This document shows positions 1-8,600 of a stretch of 64,000 nucleotides of DNA, piece after piece. The notes below the pieces were generated by a model. It was not told where the DNA came from, did not search any database, and saw only the letters and a program-made list of their open reading frames with translations. A program made the translations under genes and the position numbers. The DNA comes from Planctomycetes bacterium MalM25 (GTDB taxonomy: Bacteria > Planctomycetota > Planctomycetia > Pirellulales > Lacipirellulaceae). Every line of letters starts with the position of its first letter. Position 1 is the first letter of the stretch. The stretch spans positions 434,001 through 498,000 of the forward strand of contig CP036424.1 of assembly GCA_007745835.1 (NCBI GenBank). Reading direction: 5' to 3'.

Positions 1-220
1 GTTCGCCTTTTCGCCGTGGGACGCGGTCGGGCGGGGACCCGGGGTCCACAAAGGTGACACGGCGTCCCGCCTGCTCGCGGAGCCGTCGCCAATCCGACAT
101 CGCCGGGCGTAGCTCGGGGGGGCAGACGACCAAGACCGTCTCGGTCCAACCCGATTCGGCATAAATCAGAAGGCCCGCCAAGGCGGCAAGCAGGCGAAGT
201 GAGGGGGGCGTACGCGGCAT
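1..220 (-). CDS. 5' part of a secreted protein, possibly C25-peptidase-like (runs off the window)
   Basis: Read on the minus strand, an open frame runs from an ATG at 220 (or an in-frame ATG at 274) off the left edge. From the 220 start the product begins with a signal-peptide-like stretch (PPSLRLLAALAGLLIYAESG) and then a segment around VLVVCPPELRPAMSDWRRLREQAGRRV. A beta strand, then 'CPPxxRPA...W...R...GR.V', is what I recall at the N-terminus of planctomycete gingipain-like (peptidase C25) proteins, but the catalytic part lies outside the window. The frame is open to base 1, which supports a real gene. The family call is weak. This is host sequence left of the tRNA-Gly integration site. 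Confidence 0.55.
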   Translation of the reverse strand, partial: MPRTPPSLRLLAALAGLLIYAESGWTETVLVVCPPELRPAMSDWRRLREQAGRRVTFVDPGSPPDRVPRRKGE

Positions 221-320
221 CCGCGGATCGTAGGGAGAGCCGCCCGGCCTGTCGCGGTCGATCGGCGCCAGCATTCGCTTGCCATGCCCCCACTCCAGGG
301 GCTAACCTGGAGGCCCGCAA

Positions 321-392
321 GCGGGCGTAGCTCAGTGGTAGAGCGCTAGCTTCCCAAGCTGGATGTCGTCGGTTCGATCCCGATCGCCCGCT
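321..392 (+). tRNA. tRNA-Gly (CCC)
   Basis: A complete 72-nt cloverleaf can be folded. The acceptor arms GCGGGCG (321-327) and CGCCCGC (385-391) pair fully, followed by discriminator T392. The D arm is GCTC..GAGC, the anticodon arm CTAGC-TTCCCAA-GCTGG with anticodon CCC, and the T arm closes on TTCGATC. No CCA is encoded. The 3' part from the anticodon loop onward is the left attachment site of the downstream element, so this gene is a host 5' half joined to an element-borne 3' half that restores function. Confidence 0.95.
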
Positions 393-399
393 CTTGATG
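351..399 (+). repeat. attL: 49-bp direct repeat covering the tRNA-Gly 3' half
   Basis: Positions 351-399 and 30180-30228 are identical over 49 bp. The repeat starts in the anticodon loop, covers the variable region, T arm and acceptor 3' strand, and extends 7 bp beyond the discriminator base. Outside it the left and right copies diverge (C versus T before it, T versus G after it). This is the usual site class for tyrosine integrases, and the integrase gene starts 113 bp to the right. Confidence 0.93.
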
Positions 400-511
400 T
401 AAACCGAATCGGCGTAGGAACTTAGGCCTAACCTCCCCGTGGTGGGGAGCGCTGCCGGCAAGCCAAAGCGCAGTTACACCGTAACTGCGCGGCCTCAGCC
501 CGCAGCCACCT

Positions 512-1699
512 ATGCGCACCCGATTGCCTACCTACGCCCACTTCAAGCCGCGAAACCAGGCCTGCGTCTGGATCAAGCGTCGGCGGATCTACCTTGGCCC
601 TTACGGCTCGCCCGAGAGCCACGAGCGCTACGCCGCGATCATCAAGCGGCTCCTAGCGGGCCAAGCCGTGGAGGGCTACGAGGAAGATCTCGGAGGGTCT
701 TCGGAGACTCGTACTGCGCTCACCATCGCCGATCTTGCGGTTCGCTACGGCGAGGTCGCCCGAAAGCGCTATCGCTCGGACGGCAAGCCCAATGCCGAAG
801 CCGAGATGCTCGTCTCCGCCCTGGAAGAGCTGGCGGCTCAATACGGAGCTATTCCAGCGACCAGCTTCGGGCCGCTGGCGCTCAAGGCGTATCGCGATCA
901 GATCGGCCAGCGGCTCGCCCGCAGCACGGTCAACGCGCAGATCAACCGCGTACGACGCGTGTTCCGCTGGGCGGCAGCCGACGAGCTGATCCCCACCTCG
1001 GTCGTCACCGCGCTCGAAGCGGTGCAGGGGCTTCGAGCAGGCCAGGGGGGCCGCGAAACGGCCCCCGTGCTGCCGGTCGAGGAGCGGAGCGTGGCCGCCA
1101 CTCTAAAGCATCTCCCTCAGGTGCTCGCCGACATGGTCCGGCTTCAGCAACTGACGGGGATGCGTCCGGGCGAAGTCTGCGCCCTCCGGCCGGTCGATCT
1201 CGATCGCTCGAGCGAGATCTGGCGATATCACCCGGCCAGCCACAAGACCCAGCACCTGGGAAAGTCGCGAGTCGTTCTCATTGGCCCACAGGGGCAAGCT
1301 CTGCTGCTGAAGTACCTGACGCGATCCCCCGACGACTACTGTTTCTCACCTGCCGAATCGGAATCGAAGCGCCGTTCGGTGATCCAAGCGATGCGTACGA
1401 CGCCGCTGAGTTGCGGGAACACCCCGGGCTCGAACACGGCGAATCATCCCAAACGCGCGCCGGGACGACGTTACAGCACCACGGCTTACCGGCGAGCAAT
1501 CCAGCGAGCCTGCGATCGCGCGGGCGTCCCCACCTGGAGTCCGAATCAGTTACGCCACGCGACCGCCACCGCCGTGCGTGCCGAGTTCGGTCTCGACGGG
1601 GCTCAGATCGTCCTGGGTCACAGCCACGCCAAGACGACCGAGATCTACGCCGAACGCGATCTAACGGTCGGAGAACAGATCGCCCGCAAGATCGGCTAG
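512..1699 (+). CDS. Tyrosine-type site-specific recombinase (island integrase)
   Basis: A 395-residue protein that would cut and rejoin DNA at the tRNA-Gly attachment sites, inserting and (with a directionality factor) excising the island. The catalytic domain fills the C-terminal half: first Arg in TGMRPGE (R218), second Arg in NQLRHAT (R348), His in LGHSH (H370) and nucleophile Tyr in EIYAE (Y379). The 'HxxR' box reads N-Q-L-R, with Asn345 in place of the usual His, which is tolerated in some integrases. The N-terminal 100-180 region resembles a SAM-like core-binding domain. The gene points away from the tRNA, 119 bp past its end, the usual arrangement for element integrases. No frameshift is seen, so it may be active. 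Confidence 0.92.
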   Translation: MRTRLPTYAHFKPRNQACVWIKRRRIYLGPYGSPESHERYAAIIKRLLAGQAVEGYEEDLGGSSETRTALTIADLAVRYGEVARKRYRSDGKPNAEAEMLVSALEELAAQYGAIPATSFGPLALKAYRDQIGQRLARSTVNAQINRVRRVFRWAAADELIPTSVVTALEAVQGLRAGQGGRETAPVLPVEERSVAATLKHLPQVLADMVRLQQLTGMRPGEVCALRPVDLDRSSEIWRYHPASHKTQHLGKSRVVLIGPQGQALLLKYLTRSPDDYCFSPAESESKRRSVIQAMRTTPLSCGNTPGSNTANHPKRAPGRRYSTTAYRRAIQRACDRAGVPTWSPNQLRHATATAVRAEFGLDGAQIVLGHSHAKTTEIYAERDLTVGEQIARKIG

Positions 1700-1805
1700 G
1701 TCCCACCAGACAGGCTCTGAGGGCCTCTGAGGGGGGGCGGCGCCTCCCAGGTTGAGGTCACGCTTTCCGCATCGAGAACGAATACAAACCCACGAGAATC
1801 AAAGC

Positions 1806-2579
1806 ATGAACACGATCGATAAGGGCAAGGCGCTTGAGAAGGCGGTCCACGAAAGCTGCCTGAGGGTGTTCGACGTCGTGGGGCAACTACGGCAGCCCGA
1901 CCCAGCCCTGATGGGGCGCCTGGAGGCGGGTAAGACCGAACTGCCGGCAAGGGACTTGGCAGGGCTCGGGAAGCGGCTGAAGGAAGGCCTGCAGGCTGCC
2001 CGGGACGCGGTCAGGCGAGCGAAGGGTCTGGCTGACCAAGAGCCATCGTTGCGAGAGGTTCTGACCGATGTCGAGTCGTCGCTGCTCGCCGTTGAAGGCC
2101 TCGTGCTGCCCGAACTGGAGGGTTATCTCAAGGGGGTCGCGGCGCGTCGCGTGCACCAACGCGAGCACGCGTCCGAGTCGCCCGAGCGGCAGCCGGGAGA
2201 GATCCCGCTACATCGCGTTGGCGAATTGGCGGCTTACTACGAATCGGAGCCGGAGATCCACATCCAGAGCCTCTACCAGGGCTACCGCCGACTGCAGTGG
2301 CACGACGGGATCAAGCCCGAGTGGGATGCGGCCAGCGGCAAGCTCTTCTACAACGGTGTCTTGGTTAGGGAAGTCTCGGCTGGAGCGACCAACCTGCGTC
2401 GAATCCTGGACTCTTTTCAGGAGCTAGGGTGGCCGTCGCGGATCGACGATCCACTGCCTGGCGGGCCCAATCCGGAGCGCTTGAAGAACGCCTGCAAGAA
2501 GTTCCGAGACGGGGCGGAAATGCTGGAGATACGACCCGACGGGACGGGGAAGGGCAGTCTTTGGCAGATTACCAACTAA
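1806..2579 (+). CDS. Hypothetical protein with a C-terminal winged-helix-like domain
   Basis: 257 residues from the ATG at 1806; an in-frame upstream codon at 1752 is less likely because it would add a basic, unstructured leader. The N-terminal half (about 1-110) is rich in Leu, Glu and Lys and looks helical. Residues from about 170 (LQWHDGIKPEW...GKLFYNGVLVRE...) to the end (IDDPLPGG...RPDGTGKGSLWQ) resemble a domain I recall from planctomycete mobile regions that has a winged-helix plan. Position next to the integrase suggests an element regulator or accessory recombination protein. No function is assigned; the domain comparison is from memory. Confidence 0.65.
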   Translation: MNTIDKGKALEKAVHESCLRVFDVVGQLRQPDPALMGRLEAGKTELPARDLAGLGKRLKEGLQAARDAVRRAKGLADQEPSLREVLTDVESSLLAVEGLVLPELEGYLKGVAARRVHQREHASESPERQPGEIPLHRVGELAAYYESEPEIHIQSLYQGYRRLQWHDGIKPEWDAASGKLFYNGVLVREVSAGATNLRRILDSFQELGWPSRIDDPLPGGPNPERLKNACKKFRDGAEMLEIRPDGTGKGSLWQITN

Positions 2580-2690
2580 GGATGGACCCCTAGCGGACCC
2601 CCCGCGGACCCCTGTGGACCCCGCCAGGGCGCCTGACATTGGCTAGCTTGCGTGCCTCGATTCTCGCAACCACGCACAGCAAGGCGTCCC

Positions 2691-2921
2691 ATGACCGCGT
2701 TACGTATCGCCCCGGGCGACGAGCTCCTCCCCGTCCGCAAGGCGGTGAAAGAAGCCACCGGCCGCGACATCCACCCGTCGACCGCCTGGCGGTGGATCCA
2801 CCGCGGGGTGAACGGCATCCAGTTGGAAGTCGCGATGCCCGGCGGGCGTCCGGCGACCACGGTCGAAGCGGTCACCCGATTCGTTGATCGGCAGACGGCC
2901 GCGGCAATCGGCGACCGCTAG
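2691..2921 (+). CDS. DUF1580-family small protein, excisionase-like HTH
   Basis: 76 residues from the ATG at 2691, which has an AAGGCG ribosome-binding motif just upstream; the longer frame from 2652 lacks one. The sequence VKEATGRDIHPSTAWRW followed by a Gly/Val segment and GRPATTVEAVTRFV matches the DUF1580 pattern of planctomycetes: a helix-turn-helix with Trp/Arg in the recognition helix and a short wing, the size and plan of excisionase (Xis/MerR-like) proteins. Next to an integrase it is the best candidate for the recombination directionality factor. The role is inferred. Confidence 0.72.
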   Translation: MTALRIAPGDELLPVRKAVKEATGRDIHPSTAWRWIHRGVNGIQLEVAMPGGRPATTVEAVTRFVDRQTAAAIGDR

Positions 2922-3453
2922 TTGCGAGTCAACGAGGGGCCCGAGCGGCCCAAGAACCCATAGCCCCCTATCTGGGCGACGGAACCCCAACGCCGACGCG
3001 GCCAAGGCAACGGCACAGCCCGCAAAGGTTGGGAACCCCCGCGACTGCGGACCGCAAACAGGCTTCGGGCCGGTGAGTGGGGCGCGGGAGTAGTAAATAA
3101 CCGCAGTGACCAAGCGACCGACGCGAAGCGTTCGGCGGAGAAATCCAGCCTGGTCCCCCCGATCCTGAGCCTCATTAGGGCTCGGGGGTAGGGGGGCCTG
3201 CGCTCCCTCGGCTCTCGTTCAACGGTGAAAGGGTGAAGTCAGTAGTATTGCCATTCGCGTGACTGCGTAGCGCCTGTCTGATCACGGCGTCAACCAACGG
3301 TCACAACCATCCGACTCGCGCGACGTGAGTCGGTTCAAAGACATCCGGCGGGCGTCTTGACCGCTGGGCTACAAACTCGCTGAGGTGTCATGCACCGCCG
3401 TGACCGGGCCTGTGGCCGAATCCGTTGAGGTTGAGGCATCCGAAGCAGATGTG
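2922..3453. other. 532-bp gap without a convincing gene
   Basis: No open frame here has codon-like composition or a start with a ribosome-binding site, and short frames on both strands conflict. A small palindrome-rich stretch occurs near 3113-3140 (CGACGCGAAGCGTTCG). The gap separates the integrase module from the first cargo gene, which is convergent on it. A 10-bp inverted repeat with a 1-nt loop, AATGCCGAGA/TCTCGGCATT, lies at about 3457-3477 over the hupE stop codon but lacks a T-run. Confidence 0.5.
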
Positions 3454-4584
3454 CTAAATGCCGAGAATCTCGGCATTGAGAGTCCGTTCGTAGAACCAGA
3501 TCGCCGCGACGAGGGCTACGACAACCGACCCGCCTCGGAGGACTATGGTCTGGTAGCACCACGTGCCGCGTAAAGGGTAAGCGACTGGAAGGAACGCCAG
3601 CACGATCGCAAGCTGCCCGAGTTCCACGCCGACGTTGAACCCGAACAGAGCCAACGCCAGCGAGCCGCTGGTCAAGCCGAGGTCGATCAGCACGTTCGCG
3701 AAGCCGAAGCCATGGATGAGCCCGAAGAGGAAAGCGACCTTCCACCCGCTGACCGGCAGCTTCGGGTAGAGGTTCGCCAGCGCCGTGACAATGATCGACA
3801 GGGCGATCGACGCCTCGACCCACTGGCTCGGCAGGGCCACGTACTCCATGACCGACAGCCATAGCGTGATCGAGTGGGCGACCGTGAACATCGTCACGAT
3901 CCGGAAGACCCGGCGACTGGCTGCCGCAAACGACTCGGCCCCTGACCAGGACCCCTCGCGCCAGACGAGCACGGCGGGCAGCAGGAGCGTGACCAGGAAG
4001 AGGATGTGGTCAAACCCGATCCAGATGTGCCAGACGCCCTCGCGCACGTACTCGGCGAGCGTGTGAAACGCTGTGATCTCACGGGGGTCTAACCGGACCG
4101 TGGGCTGTTCCGGGCTGAGGATCGTCGTGCTGACCCCCGCGTCGCCCCGCAGGAGAACCAGGCCCCGGTGCGTGGGGTCGAGGGCGAACAGGAGGTCGTA
4201 GTCGAGTTCGAGCGGTTCGGCCGCGGAGGTGGGCTCACCCGAGAGAGACAGCACCGCGTAGGCACCGTCGCTGTGGCGGGTGACCCGCAGGTCGGTGGCT
4301 TCTATCGGGAGGGGCGTCCTCCCGGACCGGACCGTGAGGTGGCTCAACGCGTGGGCGGCGACCGCTTCCTGCTTCTGCTTGAGCTCGCCCCAGGTGATCT
4401 TCCCGTCTTGATCGTCGTCGAGTCCGACGAGCAGCTCGAGGTCGCGGACGGCGATGTCCCACTCCGCGGCGAAGGCGGCGGCGGTGCCGTCGATCCGCAG
4501 GTAGCTGTCGCTGGGCTTGTGAGCAAAGCACCAACCCGAGGAGGCAGCCAGGATCAATGCGACGAAGAATCGCAGAAGGGGCAT
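3454..4584 (-). CDS. HupE/UreJ-like membrane protein with N-terminal EF-hand-like loop
   Basis: 376 residues. A signal peptide (about 1-22, ending CFAHK) is followed by a periplasmic domain of about 160 residues, then six to seven membrane segments with HIWIGFDHILFL and FLFGLIHGFGFAN, the His/Asp signatures of the HupE/UreJ_2 family. Classical HupE/UreJ proteins move nickel or cobalt; this extracytoplasmic-domain class is uncharacterised as far as I know. Residues near 57-68 (DDDQDGKITWGE) form a canonical EF-hand calcium loop. The ATG at 4584 overlaps the TGA of the preceding TPR gene (TGATG) with GGAGGG upstream, so the two are translationally coupled. Metal specificity is not shown by the sequence. 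Confidence 0.85.
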   Translation of the reverse strand: MPLLRFFVALILAASSGWCFAHKPSDSYLRIDGTAAAFAAEWDIAVRDLELLVGLDDDQDGKITWGELKQKQEAVAAHALSHLTVRSGRTPLPIEATDLRVTRHSDGAYAVLSLSGEPTSAAEPLELDYDLLFALDPTHRGLVLLRGDAGVSTTILSPEQPTVRLDPREITAFHTLAEYVREGVWHIWIGFDHILFLVTLLLPAVLVWREGSWSGAESFAAASRRVFRIVTMFTVAHSITLWLSVMEYVALPSQWVEASIALSIIVTALANLYPKLPVSGWKVAFLFGLIHGFGFANVLIDLGLTSGSLALALFGFNVGVELGQLAIVLAFLPVAYPLRGTWCYQTIVLRGGSVVVALVAAIWFYERTLNAEILGI

Positions 4585-5768
4585 CACTCGCCCTCCAGCC
4601 GCTCGATGAGCCGTCCGTACGCGACGTCCTGCGTGCCGTACTTCCTGAGGAAGGCGATCACGGGCTCAGCCGCCGCCGGTTCCGCGGCAGCGAGGGCCGC
4701 TTCGAGGGCGTTCCGGGAGTCGCGGAGTTCTTTCTGCCGAGCCCAATTCGCGAGCGCCAGCTCGAGCGCTCGCCGCGGATCGTCGCCGAACTCGAGCTCG
4801 AAGCGGGCCTCGTAGCGGCCATGCGGCAGGTCGCCACGGAGGCGCGTCTCGGCGAACCGGTTGCGGAGGGTGTCGCTCAGCTCCATGGTGTTGGGCGCGC
4901 CACAGCGTTTCGCCGCGACCGCGGCGCGGAGCAGCAGCCCGTTGTCTCGGCGGTCGTCGCCGAGGAGGTCCGTGACCTCGTCGGGGCGATCCCCGTCGAG
5001 CAAGAAGTCGGCGTACGCCCGCCGTAGGTAGGAGCTACTGGGGTCGGCTTCGTAGGCGGCCTGGTAGTGCTTCTCCGCGGCGGCGGGCCGGCCGAGTGCT
5101 CGGGCGATCTCGGCCCGCATGGTCAGCAACCACGGCACAAGCCCCGGGAGTTGCTTCTCAACCCGCGGCCGCTGCTCACCGAGCAGGAGGTAAGCGGCCT
5201 CGGCTTCTCCCGTGACGGCCATCAGGGGGACGCGGGCGGCAAGGGCGGGGATCGACTCGTCCGCCCCGCCCAGGTGGTCGCAAGCCTCGGAAGCCAGATC
5301 GTAGTCGCCAACCACGCGGCGGATGTTGGCGACCTCGACCCAGGCCTGTTGATCACTCGGCTCCTTCTGCAGGAGCCGATCCAGATCGACCAAGGCGGCG
5401 GGGAAGTCGTGGTCGGTCTCTTTCAGCTTGGCCCGCACCCGCAGAATCGGGGCGGACGGCGAGGGTTGGTCCCACCAAGCCCCGACCGCCGCCCGGGCGT
5501 AGCCGTAGAAGCGTGGGTCGCCCTCGGACTTCCCAAGCCCGACGTAGTGCTGGGCGATCGTGGCGGCCACCTGTTGGTTGTCCGGCTCGGCGGCGAGCCG
5601 CTCGCGCAGCCTCCTGATGCTGTCACGCCGTGTGAACACCGCCGTTGGCAACGTCTCAAGGACTTCGTCGTCGCTGGTGGGGATATACGGCTCGTTAGCC
5701 AGCAGCAGCGGCGGTAGGGCGAAGACGGCCAAGGCGGTGATCGCGGCGGGGTGGATCAAACGCTTCAC
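4584..5768 (-). CDS. Secreted tetratricopeptide-repeat protein
   Basis: About 394 residues from a GTG at 5768, giving a signal peptide (IHPAAITALAVFALPPLLLANE). A longer frame reaches 5873 but runs through the 13-bp hairpin between this gene and the DUF4331 gene, so the later start is preferred. Helical repeats with the spacing of TPRs run through most of the chain (for example ALVDLDRLLQKEPSDQQAWVE and AEKHYQAAYEADPSS). Such proteins scaffold complexes, and co-transcription with hupE and DUF4331 suggests an envelope assembly. The partner is unknown. Confidence 0.8.
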   Translation of the reverse strand: MKRLIHPAAITALAVFALPPLLLANEPYIPTSDDEVLETLPTAVFTRRDSIRRLRERLAAEPDNQQVAATIAQHYVGLGKSEGDPRFYGYARAAVGAWWDQPSPSAPILRVRAKLKETDHDFPAALVDLDRLLQKEPSDQQAWVEVANIRRVVGDYDLASEACDHLGGADESIPALAARVPLMAVTGEAEAAYLLLGEQRPRVEKQLPGLVPWLLTMRAEIARALGRPAAAEKHYQAAYEADPSSSYLRRAYADFLLDGDRPDEVTDLLGDDRRDNGLLLRAAVAAKRCGAPNTMELSDTLRNRFAETRLRGDLPHGRYEARFELEFGDDPRRALELALANWARQKELRDSRNALEAALAAAEPAAAEPVIAFLRKYGTQDVAYGRLIERLEGE

Positions 5769-5825
5769 GTCGAAGAACTTCGTTGCGGCTTGGGCTTGGG
5801 CGTGGGCGTGGCAACATCTAAAGCA

Positions 5826-5853
5826 GGAGCCTGGCCACGGGTGGCCAGGCTCC
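5826..5853 (-). terminator. Perfect 13-bp inverted repeat between the DUF4331 and TPR genes
   Basis: GGAGCCTGGCCAC, a 2-nt loop, then GTGGCCAGGCTCC. In the minus direction it lies 38 bp after the DUF4331 stop and before the TPR start. No long T-run follows, so it may be a partial terminator or an RNA-stabilising hairpin that lowers expression of the downstream genes. Confidence 0.6.
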
Positions 5854-5890
5854 AAGATCCAGGTGCTCATCAAGGAGGGGTCAACCCGAA

Positions 5891-6916
5891 TCAGGCCCGC
5901 GTGCGGTGCCTCGTCAGGGTGGCGAGTGACATGAATACCAGGGCAGCAGCGGTCGGCTCCGGCACATTGGCCGCTGCCAGGTAGGGGAACGATCCACGGA
6001 ACGGAACGTTGTTGCCATCGACCCCGTCGCCGGTGACGGCCCCCGCTGAAAGCAGGCCGAGTTCAGCATCAATGACGTCGTCGGCTAGCCCGCGGCCGTT
6101 CAGGAAGCCGGAGGGGTCGGACGTGTCGATCGTGAGCACGTCTGGCAGCAAGACGGGGGTCAGGGCATCCGCGTTCGCCTGGTCGCTCAGGCCGGCGATT
6201 GAAGTGTTGACGATCGCACCGAAGTTGGCGAAGTCGCCGGCCGGGTCGGCAAGGTTGAACGCGGTCTTGTCGGCCCCGTTCGGGATCAAGGCGGTGGTGA
6301 TCGCGGGCCGGCCCATGCGGTCCACCTGCACGCCGCCGCGTGAGGTGGTGGCCCAGACGCCGATGTCGCTCGCCCCGAGCTCGCTGCTTGGGACTTCCAA
6401 GACGACCGCCGAGACGTCCAGGCCGGCGAAGAAGTCGTCGCCGGTGAAGTTGAAGCCGTCGTTGAAACCGTTCAGGTCGAAGAAGAACGGGTCGTCGAAC
6501 ACGCCCGCGGTGACCGCCTCAACGCCCGTGCCGGACGCGGTAGAGCCCGTCGTGCCGGCCACCGGGCCGCTTGGGCCGGTGAGCGTGAAGCCCTGCGTCC
6601 CGCCGGCGGCGGCACCGAACGTGGCCTCGTAGCTGAGATCGGCGACCGCGTCACCGTTGTTGTCGATCTGGAAAGCGTAGGTCACGTCGGTCCCGAACGT
6701 GCTCGGGCTGAACACGCCAACGGCCGGGTTGACGGTCAGGATCAGCACCGTGTTGTCCGGGTTGGTCGGCGACTGGAACGCGAACAGGTCGTTGATGTCG
6801 GACTGCCCGTCGCCTATGACGTTCGGGGCGTCGAGGTGGTCTGCCGCTCCGCAGCGAGAGCCTGCCGAGGTGAGCAGCATGGCTGCAGAAAGGGCTAGTG
6901 TGGTTGAGAAACGCAT
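5891..6916 (-). CDS. DUF4331 secreted protein with PEP-CTERM-like tail
   Basis: 341 residues. The ATG at 6916 has AAGG about 10 nt upstream and starts a clear signal peptide (STTLALSAAMLLTSAGSRC); the frame extends to 7021 without a good start. The mature part opens with ADHLDAPNV, the DHxDxP opening typical of DUF4331, followed by beta-rich sequence with many Asp/Gly/Asn. The end reads NVPEPTAAALVFMSLATLTRHRTRA: a PEP motif, a hydrophobic stretch and a basic tail, as in exosortase-sorted proteins. The family has no assigned activity that I know of. Its neighbours are TPR and HupE proteins on one side and DUF4394 on the other. Confidence 0.85.
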   Translation of the reverse strand: MRFSTTLALSAAMLLTSAGSRCGAADHLDAPNVIGDGQSDINDLFAFQSPTNPDNTVLILTVNPAVGVFSPSTFGTDVTYAFQIDNNGDAVADLSYEATFGAAAGGTQGFTLTGPSGPVAGTTGSTASGTGVEAVTAGVFDDPFFFDLNGFNDGFNFTGDDFFAGLDVSAVVLEVPSSELGASDIGVWATTSRGGVQVDRMGRPAITTALIPNGADKTAFNLADPAGDFANFGAIVNTSIAGLSDQANADALTPVLLPDVLTIDTSDPSGFLNGRGLADDVIDAELGLLSAGAVTGDGVDGNNVPFRGSFPYLAAANVPEPTAAALVFMSLATLTRHRTRA

Positions 6917-6977
6917 TATAAAGGTGCCTTGAGGCAAGTAGTCGGAGGGAGCCCGTACAGGGGGGCTGTGAAAGGCT

Positions 6978-7853
6978 TCAGCGGCGTTTCTCCGCTCGCA
7001 GGACGGTAGCGGCGAACGCAAGACCCACGAGGCAGACAGCGGTCGGCTCGGGGATCGGCGTCACCGCGATCGCCGTGATCAGGTTTCCGCCGCCTACTTC
7101 ACCGACGGGAGACCCGATCCCGGTCGAGAGATCGACTGTCCAGAACGTCGTCTTGGATGCAGTAGCGTCCTCGATTGCCAAATAGGCGACACCTGTAACC
7201 CCCGAGATGTCGAATCCACCGGTTGGAGTGATGTCGGTCCCGATCGCGCCGACCGTGCCGAGCGTGCCCGCCGAGTTGGCCTGGGTGACGAGGATGTCGA
7301 AACCTGTATCGATGCCGTAGAGCTGCGTCGAGGCCGATCCGCCGAAAGTGCTGTTGGTGTAGGCCGCATGGACGACGTTCGGGTCTTGGCCCTCGTTCGG
7401 GTCACCAGGTCCATAGAAGAGGTCGGTGACTTCCGTAGCCGTTCCGTCGTTTGGGTTGAGCACGTAGTTCTTGTTCACGTCCGAGTCGAGTCGGATTCGG
7501 TCAATCACCGGGTTGAAGTCGAAGCCGAAGGCCGAGCCATTGATCGGGGGCGAGAAAGGCCCCGCTCCAACTTCGGTCGCGCTGCCGGTCGCGGTGCTCA
7601 GCGTGTACAGCCGGCTCGTGCTTCCCAGGGCGTACAGCTCGCCCGTTGCCGGTCGGAAATCGATCCCCAGGACCGTTTCGTTGCTCTGTAGGCCGCTGAC
7701 AGGCGAGCCCGAGAGCAGCGTGCCGGGGGTGACCGAGTCCCAACTGACGAGGAACTGGTTCTCGGTAACCCCGTAGACGACCTCTGCCAGTGTCACGGCC
7801 GGCGTAAGTAGGGTGAAGGCCGCCATTGCAACTAGCTTCTTGCGGATAGACAT
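6978..7853 (-). CDS. DUF4394 secreted beta-propeller-like protein
   Basis: 291 residues with a signal peptide (KKLVAMAAFTLLTPAVTLA). The body contains repeated 'Y/L-G-I-D-T' and 'GIDFRPATGELYALGSTSRLY' units characteristic of DUF4394, whose repeats suggest a beta-propeller. The C-terminus IPEPTAVCLVGLAFAATVLRAEKRR is PEP-CTERM-like. It lies 61 bp upstream of the DUF4331 gene on the same strand and is divergent from the DUF4864/sigma block. DUF4394 proteins often neighbour ECF sigma/anti-sigma pairs, as here. No activity is known. Confidence 0.83.
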   Translation of the reverse strand: MSIRKKLVAMAAFTLLTPAVTLAEVVYGVTENQFLVSWDSVTPGTLLSGSPVSGLQSNETVLGIDFRPATGELYALGSTSRLYTLSTATGSATEVGAGPFSPPINGSAFGFDFNPVIDRIRLDSDVNKNYVLNPNDGTATEVTDLFYGPGDPNEGQDPNVVHAAYTNSTFGGSASTQLYGIDTGFDILVTQANSAGTLGTVGAIGTDITPTGGFDISGVTGVAYLAIEDATASKTTFWTVDLSTGIGSPVGEVGGGNLITAIAVTPIPEPTAVCLVGLAFAATVLRAEKRR

Positions 7854-8076
7854 GGGCAGCTTTTGCGTCGGTTGTTCGAGTGGGTGTGGATCGCAGTTCG
7901 CAAGGGGTACGACCGTCGCCTACGGTTGGATGAACCAATCCATAAAAAATATTGGCAGTCTCTCTCCTCCAACGATCTGGGGCCGAATCTGTTGACGGCC
8001 GCACTTGCGACAGATAGCCTCAGCCAAGGTGCCGTGTCTCGAAGCGGCGTCGCTTTGTTTACTACTGGTCGGCCCA
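7854..8076. promoter_or_regulatory. Divergent intergenic region (DUF4394 / DUF4864-sigma)
   Basis: 223 bp between two divergent starts. It holds an AT-rich island at about 7938-7963 (CCATAAAAAATATTGG) unusual in this GC-rich region and likely to contain promoter elements for one or both sides. No clear ECF-type -35/-10 pair could be fixed by eye. Confidence 0.45.
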
Positions 8077-8598
8077 ATGCCCCGTATGCAACTCCGGCCG
8101 CTCCCGCTGATCGCCTGTAGCGCCATGGCGTTCGCCCTAGTTGGGTACGCGACGGCAGCGCTGCCCGACGAGAAACCTGCGTCCGAGGATTCCGGTAACA
8201 CGCCGGCCGAGGTCGTGGAAGCGCAAATGACAGCGCTGTCGGTCTGGCGAGACGATCACGATTCCGCCGCCCGCGTCTTCCGTCACGCGTCACCAGCTAA
8301 CCGTGCTGTCACTGGCCCGCTGGAACGTTTCCGCTCCATGGTCGAACAAGACTCGTTTGCGGCACTGATCGACAACGTCGGTTGGTCCGCCGGGAAGGCC
8401 GTACTCGCGGAGGATGCTGCGGTTGTCTTGGTGACGATGATTCTGCCCGACGGGTCGCTCCACGCGTTCCGTTTCTACCTGAGCAGGCAGCCAGACGGTG
8501 CTGGCGGGGAGTGGATGACCGATGCGGTGATCCCGATCGCGTTGCCGCGAGGGCCCGGCGGAGTTGTCCTCGGTCCGAAGGCTCGAGCGGCCGCCTGA
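8077..8598 (+). CDS. DUF4864 secreted protein
   Basis: 173 residues from the ATG at 8077 (a second ATG at 8086 is possible), giving a signal peptide (PLPLIACSAMAFALVGYATAA). The segment VVEAQMTALSVWRDDHDSAARVFRHASPANRAVTGP has the DUF4864 signature (A-F/V-x-F/H-A-S-P-x-N-R-x-x-T-G-P). The family is small, periplasmic and uncharacterised. The gene ends 2 bp before the sigma factor start, so it is probably transcribed with the sigma/anti-sigma pair. An upstream TTG/ATG in the frame (8005) would break the signal peptide. Confidence 0.78.
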   Translation: MPRMQLRPLPLIACSAMAFALVGYATAALPDEKPASEDSGNTPAEVVEAQMTALSVWRDDHDSAARVFRHASPANRAVTGPLERFRSMVEQDSFAALIDNVGWSAGKAVLAEDAAVVLVTMILPDGSLHAFRFYLSRQPDGAGGEWMTDAVIPIALPRGPGGVVLGPKARAAA

Positions 8599-8600
8599 CC

